Shown here piece after piece: positions 21,997 to 32,171 of a DNA stretch of 64,000 nt (position 1 is the first letter of the stretch; each line of letters opens with the position of its first letter). This DNA is from Procambarus clarkii (Eukaryota; Arthropoda; Malacostraca; Decapoda; Cambaridae): contig NC_091169.1 of NCBI RefSeq assembly GCF_040958095.1, positions 9,190,917 to 9,254,916 of the forward strand. The letters are read 5' to 3'. The notes under the pieces are model-generated. The model did no database searches and was not told the DNA's origin. It worked only from the letters and a program-made list of their open reading frames with translations. A program made the translations under genes and the position numbers.

Positions 21997-22824
21997 TGTT
22001 ACGAACCCGACTAAATTGTCGGAGTATGGAGTAGCGATGTCAGCGCCACCTGTGAGTATGCTCGCGAACCCCCGACAGTATCGAACAAAGTGGACAATGC
22101 CATCTGGTGATGGCTGTCTAATACCTGCAAAAGGCTCAAGATTACTGCCTTGGTCAGCCAGAGGAGGCGCTGTGGGTGACCTCTGGTGAGGTGGCGACTA
22201 GAAATCAGCGCCAACTGTTGTGATATGAGCTTTATGTCAATGCCTGAGTCCGTAAGTGGTCTTTTCTAGTTTCACCAGTACCGGCCTTTTTACTGATGAC
22301 GTGTCTGTATCCACAGAGGCGACGTAGGGCTGCAGTGGTACGGAGACAAGCAGTCTACCCTGGGCAGCCTAATCTCTACTCAATTCTTCTTGACGATTAA
22401 GTGAGCCGCCACCGAAGAGGAACTGTGAGGTATCTGCTTCCTGCCAGTGAAAGAATTCTGCGTATCCCGGGACTGGCTAGGGAAAGTGACGACCGGCAGT
22501 AGAGTGCCTGTTTGAGGGGCGTTACTAGCCCGTCGCTAGAGGCTCCTGCCAGGGGTTCGTTACCCCTGTATTTGTCCGTGTAGAGGCCCGTCAACGAGTG
22601 GCTGAAGTTCTCTGCCAGCACTTGGCTGGAGAGTGATTGTGGGCATTCACAAGAGGCACCTGGTGATACTGTCGGTAGGCTGGCCCATGGCAAGGGTAGA
22701 CTGTTTCCCAGTACTGGTTGAGGACGGAACTGTGTTGAGGAAACACGGAAGTTGACAAAGGCTGCATCGCGTTAGCATCGAGGAGTGCTTAATGTCTTAT
22801 GTGAGAGCAACTGTTACGGCCCAT

Positions 22825-22869
22825 AAAGAACCCGGTTGCGACCCATAATGGGTCGCAACCGGGTTCTTT
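22825..22869. repeat. Perfect 21-bp palindrome with 3-base loop at LTR end
   Basis: AAAGAACCCGGTTGCGACCC plus A, loop TAA, then its exact reverse complement. The G1 5' LTR at 27298-27320 has only a single arm at the same place, so the second arm is a snap-back duplication in this copy. Confidence 0.95.
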
Positions 22870-23681
22870 GCTGGAGGAACCAAAGTACTAGTATCCGACC
22901 CCAAGTCGGTAGAGGCTTTCAAAGAGTAGGCTTGGTAATGGAAGTATAATAACATGGGGTGGGGGGTTGAAAGGAATACGACACTTCATCAATTATCAAT
23001 ATATTTACATCACCACTTTCCCATCACCTTAAATAGAATCATAAGCAAAGTATTACTACACTGATATATACACATGTGTCGCTCTCATAAGACTAAGCGC
23101 TCCTCGATGCTCATGCAATGCAGCCGTGTCAACTTTAGTGTTGCCTCAACACACAGTACCGTCCTCAACCAGTACTGGGAAACAGTCTACCCTAGCCATG
23201 GGCCAGGGTATCTACAGTCTCACTAGGTGCTCCTTGTGAACACCCACAATCACTCTCCAGCCTGGTGCTGGCCGAGAACATCAGCCTCGCGCTGCTGGGC
23301 CTCAACACGAACAAATACAAGGGTAGCGAACCTCTTGCAGGAGCGTCTTGCAATTAGCTAGTTACACTCCTCCGTAGCACCTCACTGTTGGTCGTCTCTT
23401 CCTCTAGCCAGTCCTGGGATACGCCGAATTCTGTCACTGGCACTTCCTAGGCAGACAGCAGATGCTACTCAGTTCCTCTTCGGCGGCGGCTCACTGCTCA
23501 GGTCAAGCAGAATGGAGTAGAGAGATATTGGCTGCCCCGGGTAGACTGACTGTCCTCGTACCACTGCAGCCCTACGTCGCCTCTGTGGATACAGACACGT
23601 CATCAGTAAACTGGCCGGTACTTGGGACACTAGGAAATACCACTTACGGACTCTGACATTGACATACAACTCATATCCCAA

Positions 23682-23954
23682 TAGATATGCAATACACTCG
23701 CCTGGCGTTCCGCGAGCGCTATGTCATGGGTTCGTATCCTGGCCGGGGAGAATTTACTGGGCGCGATTCCTTAACTGTAGCCTCTGTTTAACGCAACAGT
23801 AAAATGTGTACTTGGATGAAAAAACGATTCTTCGCGGCAGGGATCGTATTCCAGGGACCATAGGATTAAGGACTTGCCCGAAACGCTACGCGTACTAGTG
23901 GCTGTACAAGAATGTAACAACTCTTGTATATATCTCAAAAAAAAAAAAAAAAAA
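23682..23954 (+). mobile_element. SINE2: tRNA-related head, LINE B-type tail, poly(A)
   Basis: The head ends with a pol III B-box-like GGTTCGTATCC at about 23730. The A box region looks truncated. The tail reads TTAAGGACTTGCCCGAAACG and on to ACAAGAATGTAAC, matching the 3' noncoding region of LINE B at 5240-5310. It ends in about 20 A. The 9-bp flanks ATATCCCAA (23673) and ATATCTCAA (23955) are a target duplication with one change. It lies inside the inverted solo LTR. Confidence 0.8.
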
Positions 23955-24257
23955 ATATCTCAAAAAGATGGCGCTGATTTCCAGGCGCCACCTCACCAGA
24001 GGTCAGCTACAGCGACTCTTCGGGCTGACCAAAGCAGGAATCTAGTCTCTTGCAGGCATCATACTACCACCACCAGATGGCGTCGTCCATTTTGTGGGGG
24101 TTTCGGGAGCGGACTCACAGATGGCGTTGATGTCGCTGCCCCATGCTCCGACGATGGGTTTGGGTTTGTAACAGCGACACATGTAAATATTCATGTGTAG
24201 TAATATCAGTTCATTTTCTATTTTCTATTTAAGGTGATGGGAAAGTGATAATAAGGA

Positions 24258-25202
24258 GGCATTACTTACAAATTTGCCTAAAATATGCAATAAATGAAAA
24301 CTGGTTCGATTTCAATCAAACTTTTTTGACGAGTTGTACATGAAAAAGAGTTTCATCTGGCCCAAGTCTCAGCATCGTAGCATAAATAGGAAGGGAGAAA
24401 AAATATTGAAGTATGTGTCAAAATTATTCCAAAATGGTCAAAAACGATTATCTAACACAAGTGTCAACTGAAATCATGTCTATGACTCTCAGCTATCACA
24501 ACAGCATATATTAAAAAATATTATAATTAGTTTTATTAGAAAAAAAAAATTAAGTTAAATTTTGTTTTTTTCATTTTTTTTTTTGTTTTTTATCCGACGA
24601 TTTGCACGAAACTTGTACACCCGACTGCATATAAGCCTATCTGTAAGGGTGCCAATTTTGGAGAAAACTGGTTGATGTCAACCTCAGCCACATATGGCAG
24701 CACCTTTAGACTTTATTATTTTCTTATTTATTTTCAATGTTTTCAACTAACATGAACGTTTGAATAACTCTTTCATTTTTTATTCAGTTTACAGGAAACA
24801 TACACATTATATGTAAAGTGTATGTCTCTAAACTCGCAACTTATCGTTTTTTCCTAAGTTCATTTATTGATTTTATAATAGCAATAAACATTACAGATTT
24901 GCATAATTTCTTGGGGGAACTTTGAATATTTGTATTAGGAAAACTAAAGATGTTTTGGAAACTCCATAAGTTACGAACCTTTATTATATGCTAATGTGTC
25001 AGAAAAGTGTCATAGAATGATTATATCTGAAAGGTGTGTTTTTTATTCACACTTGAAAATGTGTAAAATTCGTTGAAAAAAAAACTCCCTTTCTATTTAC
25101 GCTGCAGTACTGAAACTTGGAACAATTGCAGCCCTTTTCATATACAACTAATCAAAAAATATTGGTTGACATTGAACAACTTTTCTGAAACCCAAGTAAA
25201 GC
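24258..25202. other. AT-rich insert in the split LTR, identity unknown
   Basis: About 945 bp lie between two blocks that are adjacent in other LTR copies. The insert has no ORF, no evident terminal repeats and several A/T homopolymers. It is likely an insertion of some kind, but I could not assign a family. Confidence 0.45.
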
Positions 25203-25287
25203 CCCTAAGTTAAGTGAATATATTGATAAAGGATGAAGTGTTGCGTTCATTTCAACTCCCCCTCTTTTTTTACATACATTACCAAGC

Positions 25288-25490
25288 CCACTGAGTCTAA
25301 ACTTATGGGTGATGAGTGTCCAGACCAATGAGTCTAGACTTATGGGTGATGAGTGTCCAGACCAATGAGTCTAGACTTATGGGTGATGATTGTCCAGCCT
25401 ACTGAGTCTAGACTTATTGGTGATGAGTGTCCAGGCTACAGAGTCGAGGCCAATTGGTGTTGAGTATCCAGCCCACTGAGTCAAGGAGTC
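25288..25490. repeat. 37-bp minisatellite, about 5.5 copies
   Basis: GAGTCTAGACTTATGGGTGA repeats at a 37-bp spacing (25293, 25330, 25367, 25404, 25441, 25478), with decay toward the right. Confidence 0.9.
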
Positions 25491-25984
25491 GCTCACAGCA
25501 GTTCTTGAAACGTACAACTCCAAGAACAAGAGGCTATAAAGACAAGCTAATGAAATAAAGATGCCGAAAAATATTAGAATGTTCTATTTTGCAGACAGTG
25601 ATAGACGGTTGAAACACGTTAAGTGAAGAGGCAGTGGATACTAACACCGACAGTAGTTTCAAAGTCATGTGACAAAGGGTACTAGGAAGACAGGACACCA
25701 CGAGCGTGGCTCTTATCCTGTAACTACACCTACTCTTAGATAACTACTAGTAAGTGGTTGGCAGATGCTGGCTAGTTAGAAAACGTATGGAAGCAGCGGA
25801 ACAATTAGGTAGTCACTCGACAGCTCACCCAAGCAGCAAATAGTTTCTCTTGTCGAACATGGACGTGACAAAAGTAATGGGGCAATCAAGACGAGGGAAC
25901 GTCGCTAATGTTTATGTCCATATTGACGTTTGTAGGACAATAGAGGCAAAAGAAGTCTCCGGGGCTGAACTACAAGTTCATCGA
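25491..25984. other. No gene recognised
   Basis: Unique-looking sequence between two minisatellites, without a frame over 60 codons. Confidence 0.35.
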
Positions 25985-26276
25985 CCTCAGTAACTAGTGT
26001 GGAGGTCACCACAGTAACTAGTGTGCAGGGACACATCAGTAACTAGTGTGGAGGGTCACCACAATAACTAGTGTGGAGGGTCACCACAGTAACTAGTGTG
26101 GAGGTCACCACAGTAACTAGTGTGCAGGGACACATCAGTAACTAGTGTGGAGGGTCACCACAATAATTAGTGTGGAGTATCACCCAATAACTAGTGTGGA
26201 GGTCACCACAGTAACTAGTGTGGAGGGTCACCACAGTAACTAGTGTGAAGGGTTGCCACAGTAACTAGTGTGGAGG
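25985..26276. repeat. 25-bp minisatellite, block 1
   Basis: CAGTAACTAGTGTGGAGG followed by GTCACCA repeats about 12 times with 1-3 base variants. It ends exactly at the first base of the G1 LTR. Confidence 0.95.
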
Positions 26277-27331
26277 TGTTACGAACCCAAGTCCATCGTC
26301 AGAGCATGGAGTAGCGACATCAACGCCATCTGTGAGTCCACTCCCAAAACCCCCACAACTTGGACGATGCTGTAGTGACTAGTAGTGACAGGACTATACC
26401 AGCCATAAATGCTAGATTCTTGTCCTAGTAGCTCGAGAGGTAGCAGGGGCTGACCTCAGGGGAGGTTGCGCCTAGAAAATCAGTGCCATCTATTGAGGGA
26501 AAAAGTTGTACGTTTATGTCAGGGTCCGTAAGTGGTGTTTCCTAGTGTCCCAGGGTACTGATGACGTGTCTGTATTCACAGAGTCGACGTGGGGTTGCTG
26601 TGATACGAGGACAGTCAGTCTACCCAGGGAACCCAAGGTCTCAGACTACACCAGTCTGCTTTACAGAAGCAGTGAGCCACCGCCGGAGGAGAACTGTGAA
26701 GTGTTCTACTGTCTGCCTGTAGAGTGGCAGTGACGGGATTCGCCGTATCCGGAGCTGGCTAACAGAAGCGACGACTGACTAAGTTGCTGAGGAGGAGAGT
26801 AACCAGCGAGTTACAAGAAGCTCCTGCCTAGGGCTCGCTACCCTAGTATTTGCACGTGAAGTGGCCCAGCAGCGCGAGGCTGATGGTATCTGCCAGCACT
26901 AGGCTGGACTGCGATTGTGGGCATTCCAGAGGATGTACTTAGTGAGACTGTGGTTTGGCTGGCCCGTGGCCAGGGTAGACTCATTGTTGTTTCCAACTAC
27001 CGGCTGAGGATAGTACTATGGATGAGGAAACACGGTAGCTTACAAGACTGCATCATTGGAGCATTAAAGAGCGCGTAGTGTCCCGTGAAAAACACTTTTG
27101 TACATATTAGGTGTAGAAATACTTCTGTTAGGACTATATACATGAGGTGATGGGAAATTAATTATATATGTGAATATACGGATAATCAATGAAGTATAGT
27201 ATTTAATGCACCCCCCCTTTTTGTTTTACTTGCATTACTGTGCTCACTCCTTGAAAGCCACTTGGGGCCGGATACCAGAACTTTAGTACCACCTGAAAAG
27301 AACTCGGTTGCGACCCATTGTGGCCGTAACA
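26277..27331 (+). repeat. G1 5' LTR
   Basis: TGTTACGAACCC ... GGCCGTAACA, 1055 bp, with TG...CA ends and a matching inverted terminus. Homologous LTRs lie at 21997 and 22812. A poly-C tract is at 27210-27217. Confidence 0.85.
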
Positions 27332-27335
27332 TAAT

Positions 27336-27355
27336 TGGCATCCCCAACGGGATCC
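27336..27355 (+). promoter_or_regulatory. G1 primer-binding-site-like sequence
   Basis: TGGCATCCCCAACGGGATCC lies 4 bp after the LTR, as expected for a tRNA primer site beginning TGG. The tRNA is not identified. Confidence 0.5.
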
Positions 27356-27562
27356 GACCTCTTGTCAAGTACGTTTGACAGGGATGGTGACGTAGTGCAA
27401 CCCCCTGTGAATAATTCCCCTGTTTGCTATTTTTAGACCGTTACATGTGCGATGCTCAGTGTGAGTAAGTGCAGTATTGGCGAGCGCAGTGTTCGGTTAT
27501 TATAAGTGCCTAGTGTCAAGTGAAGTGGTGTGTTAGTGCTCGTGCACCACTTAGGTGATAAA

Positions 27563-29531
27563 ATGGCAGAGAGAGTGACCATTGAGGATCTAGACGATGT
27601 TCAGGAATTTCTGAACAAGGAGGACTGTCTTGCTAGATTGAAATATCTGGGAAAGCAGGAACTTGTGCTGGTGGGTGCCTATCTAGAGATCAAAATACGT
27701 GAGAGTGATTCCCGTGTCGAAATCTTATCGAAGGTTCATAAGCACTTAAAGGCCGGGGAGAAGCAGGAAAGCGAGGCACAGAGTGCAAAGGAAAGTGTGG
27801 TGGCTTCTACTGAACAGGAAGATAAAGGTAGTGACGGTGAAAGTGATGCGGGTGAACTGAATATAAGTTTTCTAACTGTCAAAATGAATGCCTTAGAAAT
27901 TAATCGTGAGATAATGGAAAAAATTAGAAATAGAACGGGAAATAAAAGAGAAGGAAATGGAATGAAACGTTTGGAATTACAAGAAAGGAAAGAAGAGCGA
28001 GAAAGAGAAGAAAGAAGAGAGGGAGAAAGGGAAGAGCGAGAAAGAGAAGAACGAGAAAGACAAGGAAAAGAGAAGGAAATGGAAATGAAACGTTTGGAAT
28101 TAGAGAAGAAAAGGAGAAGGAAAGACTAGACGAGTTAGAAGTGCTGCGATTAGGTGATTCAGAGGAAAACACAGGAAACAAGTAGTTTCGATCCGGTAAG
28201 AAATATAAAGATGGTACCAAAATTCAGCAAAAAGGAAGTTTTGAAATTCTTCGCTGCCTTCGAGAAGGTTGCTGCCTATTTGGATTGGCCAAAGGAGAAT
28301 TTGGGCCATCATGATACAGTCCGTCTTGACTGGGAAGGCCCAAATCGCCTACTCCACGTTGTCCCTTGATGACTCCAGTGATTACGACAAGGTGAAGAAG
28401 GTAGTGCTCATGGCTTATCAGTTGGTGCCTGAAGCTTATAGGCAAAAGTTCAGGAACCTGAAGAAGACCTCGGAGCACACGTTCACCGAGTTTGCGAACA
28501 TCAAGGAACGGCTTTTTCAGGAGTGGTGTGCATCTCGAAAGGTGAAGACGAAAGAACAACTCGAACAGCTCGTACTATTAGAAGACTTCGAGGAATGTCT
28601 GGCTGGAGATCTCAAGACATACCTAGAAGAACAGCAGGTAGAGACCTTGAGTGCGGCTGCCATTATGGCTGAAGAGTACATCCTTACTCGTAGATCCTCT
28701 ACCAGGTATGTCCCGAAGAATTACCCACGTCTGTTTGGCAAATCTCGACCGGAAGAAGGAAGACCCGTCCCACAGAGTGCTTTGAAGACGCCCCCAGGTA
28801 GTCCCCGAAGGACTAGTCCTAGCAGTCCAAAATACCGTAGTCCAAGGAGGAACGTAGTGTGTTGGACTTGTGGGCAGAGAGGGCACATTGCTGCTATGTG
28901 CCGAGGCAGAAGAAGTAACAACCCACATAAGGAAGTAATGCTGATGGGTTGTGTGACACCACCAGTGGGAACCCAGTCTCTAATGACGAGTAGAGAAGGA
29001 CCAGGCTTGTTTGCCCCGCACACTTCAGGCGGGTATGTAACGAGTGATCATACTGGTAGATCAGTTGTAGTACTCAGAGATAATGGAGCAGCCCAGTCCC
29101 TGATCGTGAGAGACTCGTTACCCAAGGGAGTGAGTGTAGACGGGAGACAAAAGGTTGTCCTAGTTGGGTTTCCTTTGACGCGGTATGTTGCCCCCTTAGA
29201 GCAAGTACACCTAGACTCACCCTACTTCAGTGGCACATGCACGTTGGCAGTAGTTGATACACTGCCTATAGCTGGGATAGACGTAGTACTAGGCAACGAC
29301 TTGGCGATAGGTTGGAACAACGATCATCCCAAGATTGTGGACGAGCCAGCCGTAGGAGCAATAAGGTCTGAGGTGACAGCAGGAAACATTAATACCCAGG
29401 TACAGGCAGACGTGAAATTATATAACTTGTTTAATTCTCCCTCTACCCAACACATTGAGAACATTCCAACAGATTCAGTTGAATCTTCTCCCGACGAGAA
29501 ACATGGGGGCTACAGGGACAGAAGCAACTGA
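27563..29531 (+). pseudogene. G1 gag-protease, frameshifted
   Basis: ATG at 27563 starts a frame with an N-terminal SAP-like motif (YLGKQELVLVGAYLEIKI) and a strongly charged Glu/Arg coiled coil ending in a stop at 28129. Between about 28105 and 28315 the frame shifts at least twice. Frame 28269-29531 then has the gag core (AYRQKFRNLKK, EFANIKERLFQEW), the zinc knuckle CWTCGQRGHIAAMC near 28859, and a retropepsin-like domain with LRDNGAAQSLI near 29080 and VLGNDLA near 29290. The active-site triad reads Asp-Asn-Gly, not Asp-Thr/Ser-Gly. The coding region stops before integrase. Confidence 0.8.
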
Positions 29532-29766
29532 GCAAGAAGAGAGACCTCATGTACAAGCACCACAGTTACCCAAAAGTCTGGAGCGACGGCACATAAGTAC
29601 TTGCGGTATGGCGAGGTACTATATTGACTGAACCGGCCAGAGATTCCCCAGACGTCAGAGGTATGTGAGGTATGTGCGCAGGTTCTAGTGCCCTCTTTGA
29701 TCCAAGCCAGGCTAACGGATATAGCCGGCTATGGATATTACAGGCTCATGAAAATTATTCCTCAGG

Positions 29767-30014
29767 GAGCCGGTCGGCCGCGCGGACAGCACACTGGACT
29801 TGTGATCCTGTGGTCCTGGTTTCGATCCCAGGCGCCGGCAAGAAACAATGGGCAGAGTTTCTTTCACCCTATACCCCTATTACCTAGCAGTAAAATAGGT
29901 ACCTTGGTATTAGTCAGCTGTCACGGGCTGCTTCCTGGGGGTGGAGGCCTGGTCGAGGACCGGGCCGCGGGGACACTAAAAGCCCCGAAATCATCTCAAG
30001 ATAACCTCAAGATA
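29767..30014 (+). mobile_element. tRNA-Thr(UGU)-like SINE with LINE C-type tail
   Basis: The head has anticodon loop CTTGTGA (anticodon TGT) and T arm CCTGGTTTCGATCCCAGG. The body is shared with the other SINEs (CCTAGCAGTAAAATAGGTAC). The tail GGCCTGGTCGAGGACCGGGC to CTCAAGATAACCTCAAG matches the end of LINE C. It lies in G1 after the protease. Confidence 0.85.
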
Positions 30015-30133
30015 GCCAAATGTTTCTTGGCAGTATTTTGTATTATTTTCGTGTGTGTTCTAAGCAAGGACCAATGGACGAACCGTTAAATGATGACTCC
30101 TATGAACATTGTGGAGGCACCATGGTGAGACAC

Positions 30134-30461
30134 AAAAGTTGTACGTTTATGTCAGGGTCCGTAAGTGGTGTTTCCTAGTGTCCCAGGGTACTGATGACGT
30201 GTCTGTATTCACAGAGTCGACGTGGGGTTGCTGTGATACGAGGACAGTTAGTCTACCCAGGGAACCCAAGGTCTCAGACTACACTAGTCTGCTTTACAGA
30301 AGCAGTGAGCCGCCGCCGGAGGAGAACTGTGAAGTGTTCTGCTGTCTGCCTGTAGAGTGGCAGTGACGGGATTCGCCGTATCCGGAGCTGGCTAACAGAA
30401 GAGACGACTGACTAAGTTGCTGAGGAGGAGAGTAACCAGCGAGTTACAAGAAGCTCCTGCC
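30134..30461 (+). repeat. G1 second LTR, internal fragment
   Basis: This matches 26502-26829 with about five substitutions. Both LTR ends are missing. Confidence 0.9.
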
Positions 30462-30506
30462 AGGTAACCCTCTGGTCACCTCACTGAGGTGACCAGAGGG
30501 TTACCT
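30462..30506. repeat. Perfect 22-bp palindrome with 1-base loop
   Basis: AGGTAACCCTCTGGTCACCT plus CA, loop C, then its reverse complement. It sits exactly at the junction of the LTR fragment and minisatellite block 2, and is itself made of minisatellite-like sequence in both orientations. Confidence 0.95.
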
Positions 30507-30713
30507 CAGTAACTAGTGTGGAGCGTTACCATAGTAACTAGTGTGGAGGGTCACTACAGTAACTAGTGTGGAGCGTTACCATAGTAAATACTGTGGAGGA
30601 TCACCTCAGTAACTAGTGTGAAGGGTCACATCAGTATTTATTGTGAAGGGTCATCACAGTAACTAGTGTGGAGGGTCACCAAAGTAAGTTGTGTGCGGGT
30701 CACCTCAGTAACT
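30507..30713. repeat. 25-bp minisatellite, block 2
   Basis: About eight variant units. The array continues after a LINE tail insertion at 30838-30874, up to the G2 LTR. Confidence 0.9.
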
Positions 30714-30837
30714 ACCTTAGCTTGAGGTGCTTCCGGGGCTTAGCGTCCCCGCGGCCCGGTCGTCGACCAGGGCCCCTGGTTGCTGGACTGATCAACCAGG
30801 CTGTTAGACGCGGCCGCTCGCAGCCTGACGTATGAGT
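30714..30837 (-). mobile_element. Extreme 3' end of LINE C, 5'-truncated
   Basis: The 124-bp segment matches 408-525 (CTTGAGGTGCTTCCGGGGCT to CAGCCTGACGTATGAG). The minisatellite resumes immediately after it. Confidence 0.85.
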
Positions 30838-30874
30838 AGTGTGTGGAAGGTTACCACAGTAACTAGTGTGGAGG

Positions 30875-32150
30875 TGTAACAAACTAGGCTGTTGTAAGAA
30901 TTATCCAGAGTGGTTTATCGACAAAAGAGAATGGGAAGCTGAGCCCGCATGGTGACCTGGGAACCTGACCCCAGGGGAATTCGCGGTGGAAATAACCGAC
31001 GCTTTGTTCATAGCTGCGTATAATGAACCATCCTATAGTATTCAGTAATTTAGAGAAAATTAGCCTTTATTCATTTTGCATTAAAATTGTATTGTATAAT
31101 AGTACTGGATACAATATCAAGAGTATTCTAATTATTGAGTTTAAGTCACCATCAGTGACGTCACGAATCAGATCTAACTTGTAAGGCGGAGTGACCGGCG
31201 GTCATAGGTCATCAGGGTTGACAGGTCTACTATTTCTCAAAGTTCAATTAACCATTTTTGGGGGATCGGGAACAGCTCTGCCGTTAGATGTTTGTGTAAT
31301 TTAATTTCAGTAAAATAATTCAACCAGTCTGGATCAATTCAGTACAAACAGAGGTTAATTGTTATAACTTAAACCTTGCTAGTAACTTGGTGAAACTTTG
31401 ACTAGGCGGAAGGTTACAATGCTCTAGCCTGGGCTAGGCCAGACGAGGAAGAGATCAGTGTGGTCACGAGAGCAGCTGGGAGAGGTCAAACATCTTACCT
31501 CTCCCCGAGACCAGCCCAACATCTTTAGCTGGTAAAACATAGAGGTATAGTTGCTATGGTTATTTATAGAATAGTCTCATTGCCATTCAGGTCAAGTAGG
31601 GAGTGTTAAAGTGACAGGGAGTGAACATATTTAGATTTTGTTTTAGTTTTCTTTTAATAAATTAATTAAGTTAATAATTTGCATTTTTATTGTTTCCATT
31701 TGGTTATGTGTATACTTGTCCTGATCACGTGGTCCACACGAGGCAGAGTTGTATTGGGCGCCGATTCTAACATCGATTCTAACATCGAATCGGAATTCAT
31801 CATCCCCATCTAATTAATTCCACACTCAAGTTTCCGAGGTTATAAACTACTAGTGGGGATCAAGCCCCAAGGTTGATTAATTAGCGTGATCGATCCAGAC
31901 CTCGATCATTGCTCTGTGTTGCTGGTCTGGTGGTGGCAGCGTAGAGGCGACTCTAGGGTTTTGCTTAAAGCCTAGGTCACGTCATACTGGGTGTAGAATC
32001 CTAAGTCAGTCAATCGTCTTAGGACCACGTGGCGTGGAGTTGGCTTTGGTAAAAGTTTTGGAGTCCCTTGGTAGAGAATAAAAAGTAAGAATACGAGTAG
32101 AGGGAGTAGAAGGAAAGAGAAGTAGAGAGAGAACCCTAACCTGTGATACA
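30875..32150 (+). repeat. G2 5' LTR
   Basis: TGTAACAAACTAGG ... CTGTGATACA, 1276 bp, with TG...CA ends. A duplicated GATTCTAACATCGA is present near 31764-31790. Confidence 0.95.
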
Positions 32151-32151
32151 A

Positions 32152-32171
32152 TGGTGCACAGCGGTGGTTTC
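32152..32171 (+). promoter_or_regulatory. G2 primer-binding-site-like sequence
   Basis: TGGTGCACAGCGGTGGTTTC starts 1 bp after the LTR. A 10-bp hairpin (TCAACAATTT/AAATTGTTGA) overlaps its 3' side. The tRNA is not identified. Confidence 0.5.

Larger units (their letters stand above)
22812..24173 (-). mobile_element. Inverted solo LTR of the G1 family
   Basis: The minus strand begins TGTTACAAACCC at 24173 and ends GGCCGTAACA at 22812, with internal similarity to the G1 LTR. It is flanked by GCAAC (22807-22811) and GCGAC (24174-24178), a probable 5-bp target duplication with one change. No internal coding region is present, so it is a solo LTR. It contains a SINE at 23682-23954 and a 45-bp palindrome near its 3' end. 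Confidence 0.8.
21997..25290 (+). mobile_element. G1-family LTR split by nested insertions
   Basis: The sequence starts TGTTACGAACCC like the G1 LTR at 26277 and follows it (GGAGTAGCGA, CACAGAGGCGACG, AGTGAGCCGCC) to 22811. The LTR resumes at 24179-24257 (TATTTAAGGTGATGGGAAAG) and again at about 25203-25287 (GTGAATATATTGATA to TTACCAAGCC). The interruptions are an inverted solo LTR of the same family and an AT-rich insert. The 3' end is lost and the 37-bp array resumes. Confidence 0.75.
26277..30461 (+). mobile_element. G1: truncated Gypsy-type LTR retrotransposon
   Basis: The order is 5' LTR (26277-27331), primer-site-like sequence, gag-protease frames (27563-29531), about 600 bp that include a SINE (29767-30014), and a 328-bp inner part of a second LTR (30134-30461). 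That LTR piece differs from the 5' LTR at about 5 positions, so the element is fairly young. RT, RNase H and integrase are missing. The right end is joined to the minisatellite through a palindrome. Confidence 0.8.

Noticed and set aside
25985-26276. CRISPR array
   Set aside because: The repeats are head-to-tail 25-bp units without unique spacers, in a eukaryotic context.
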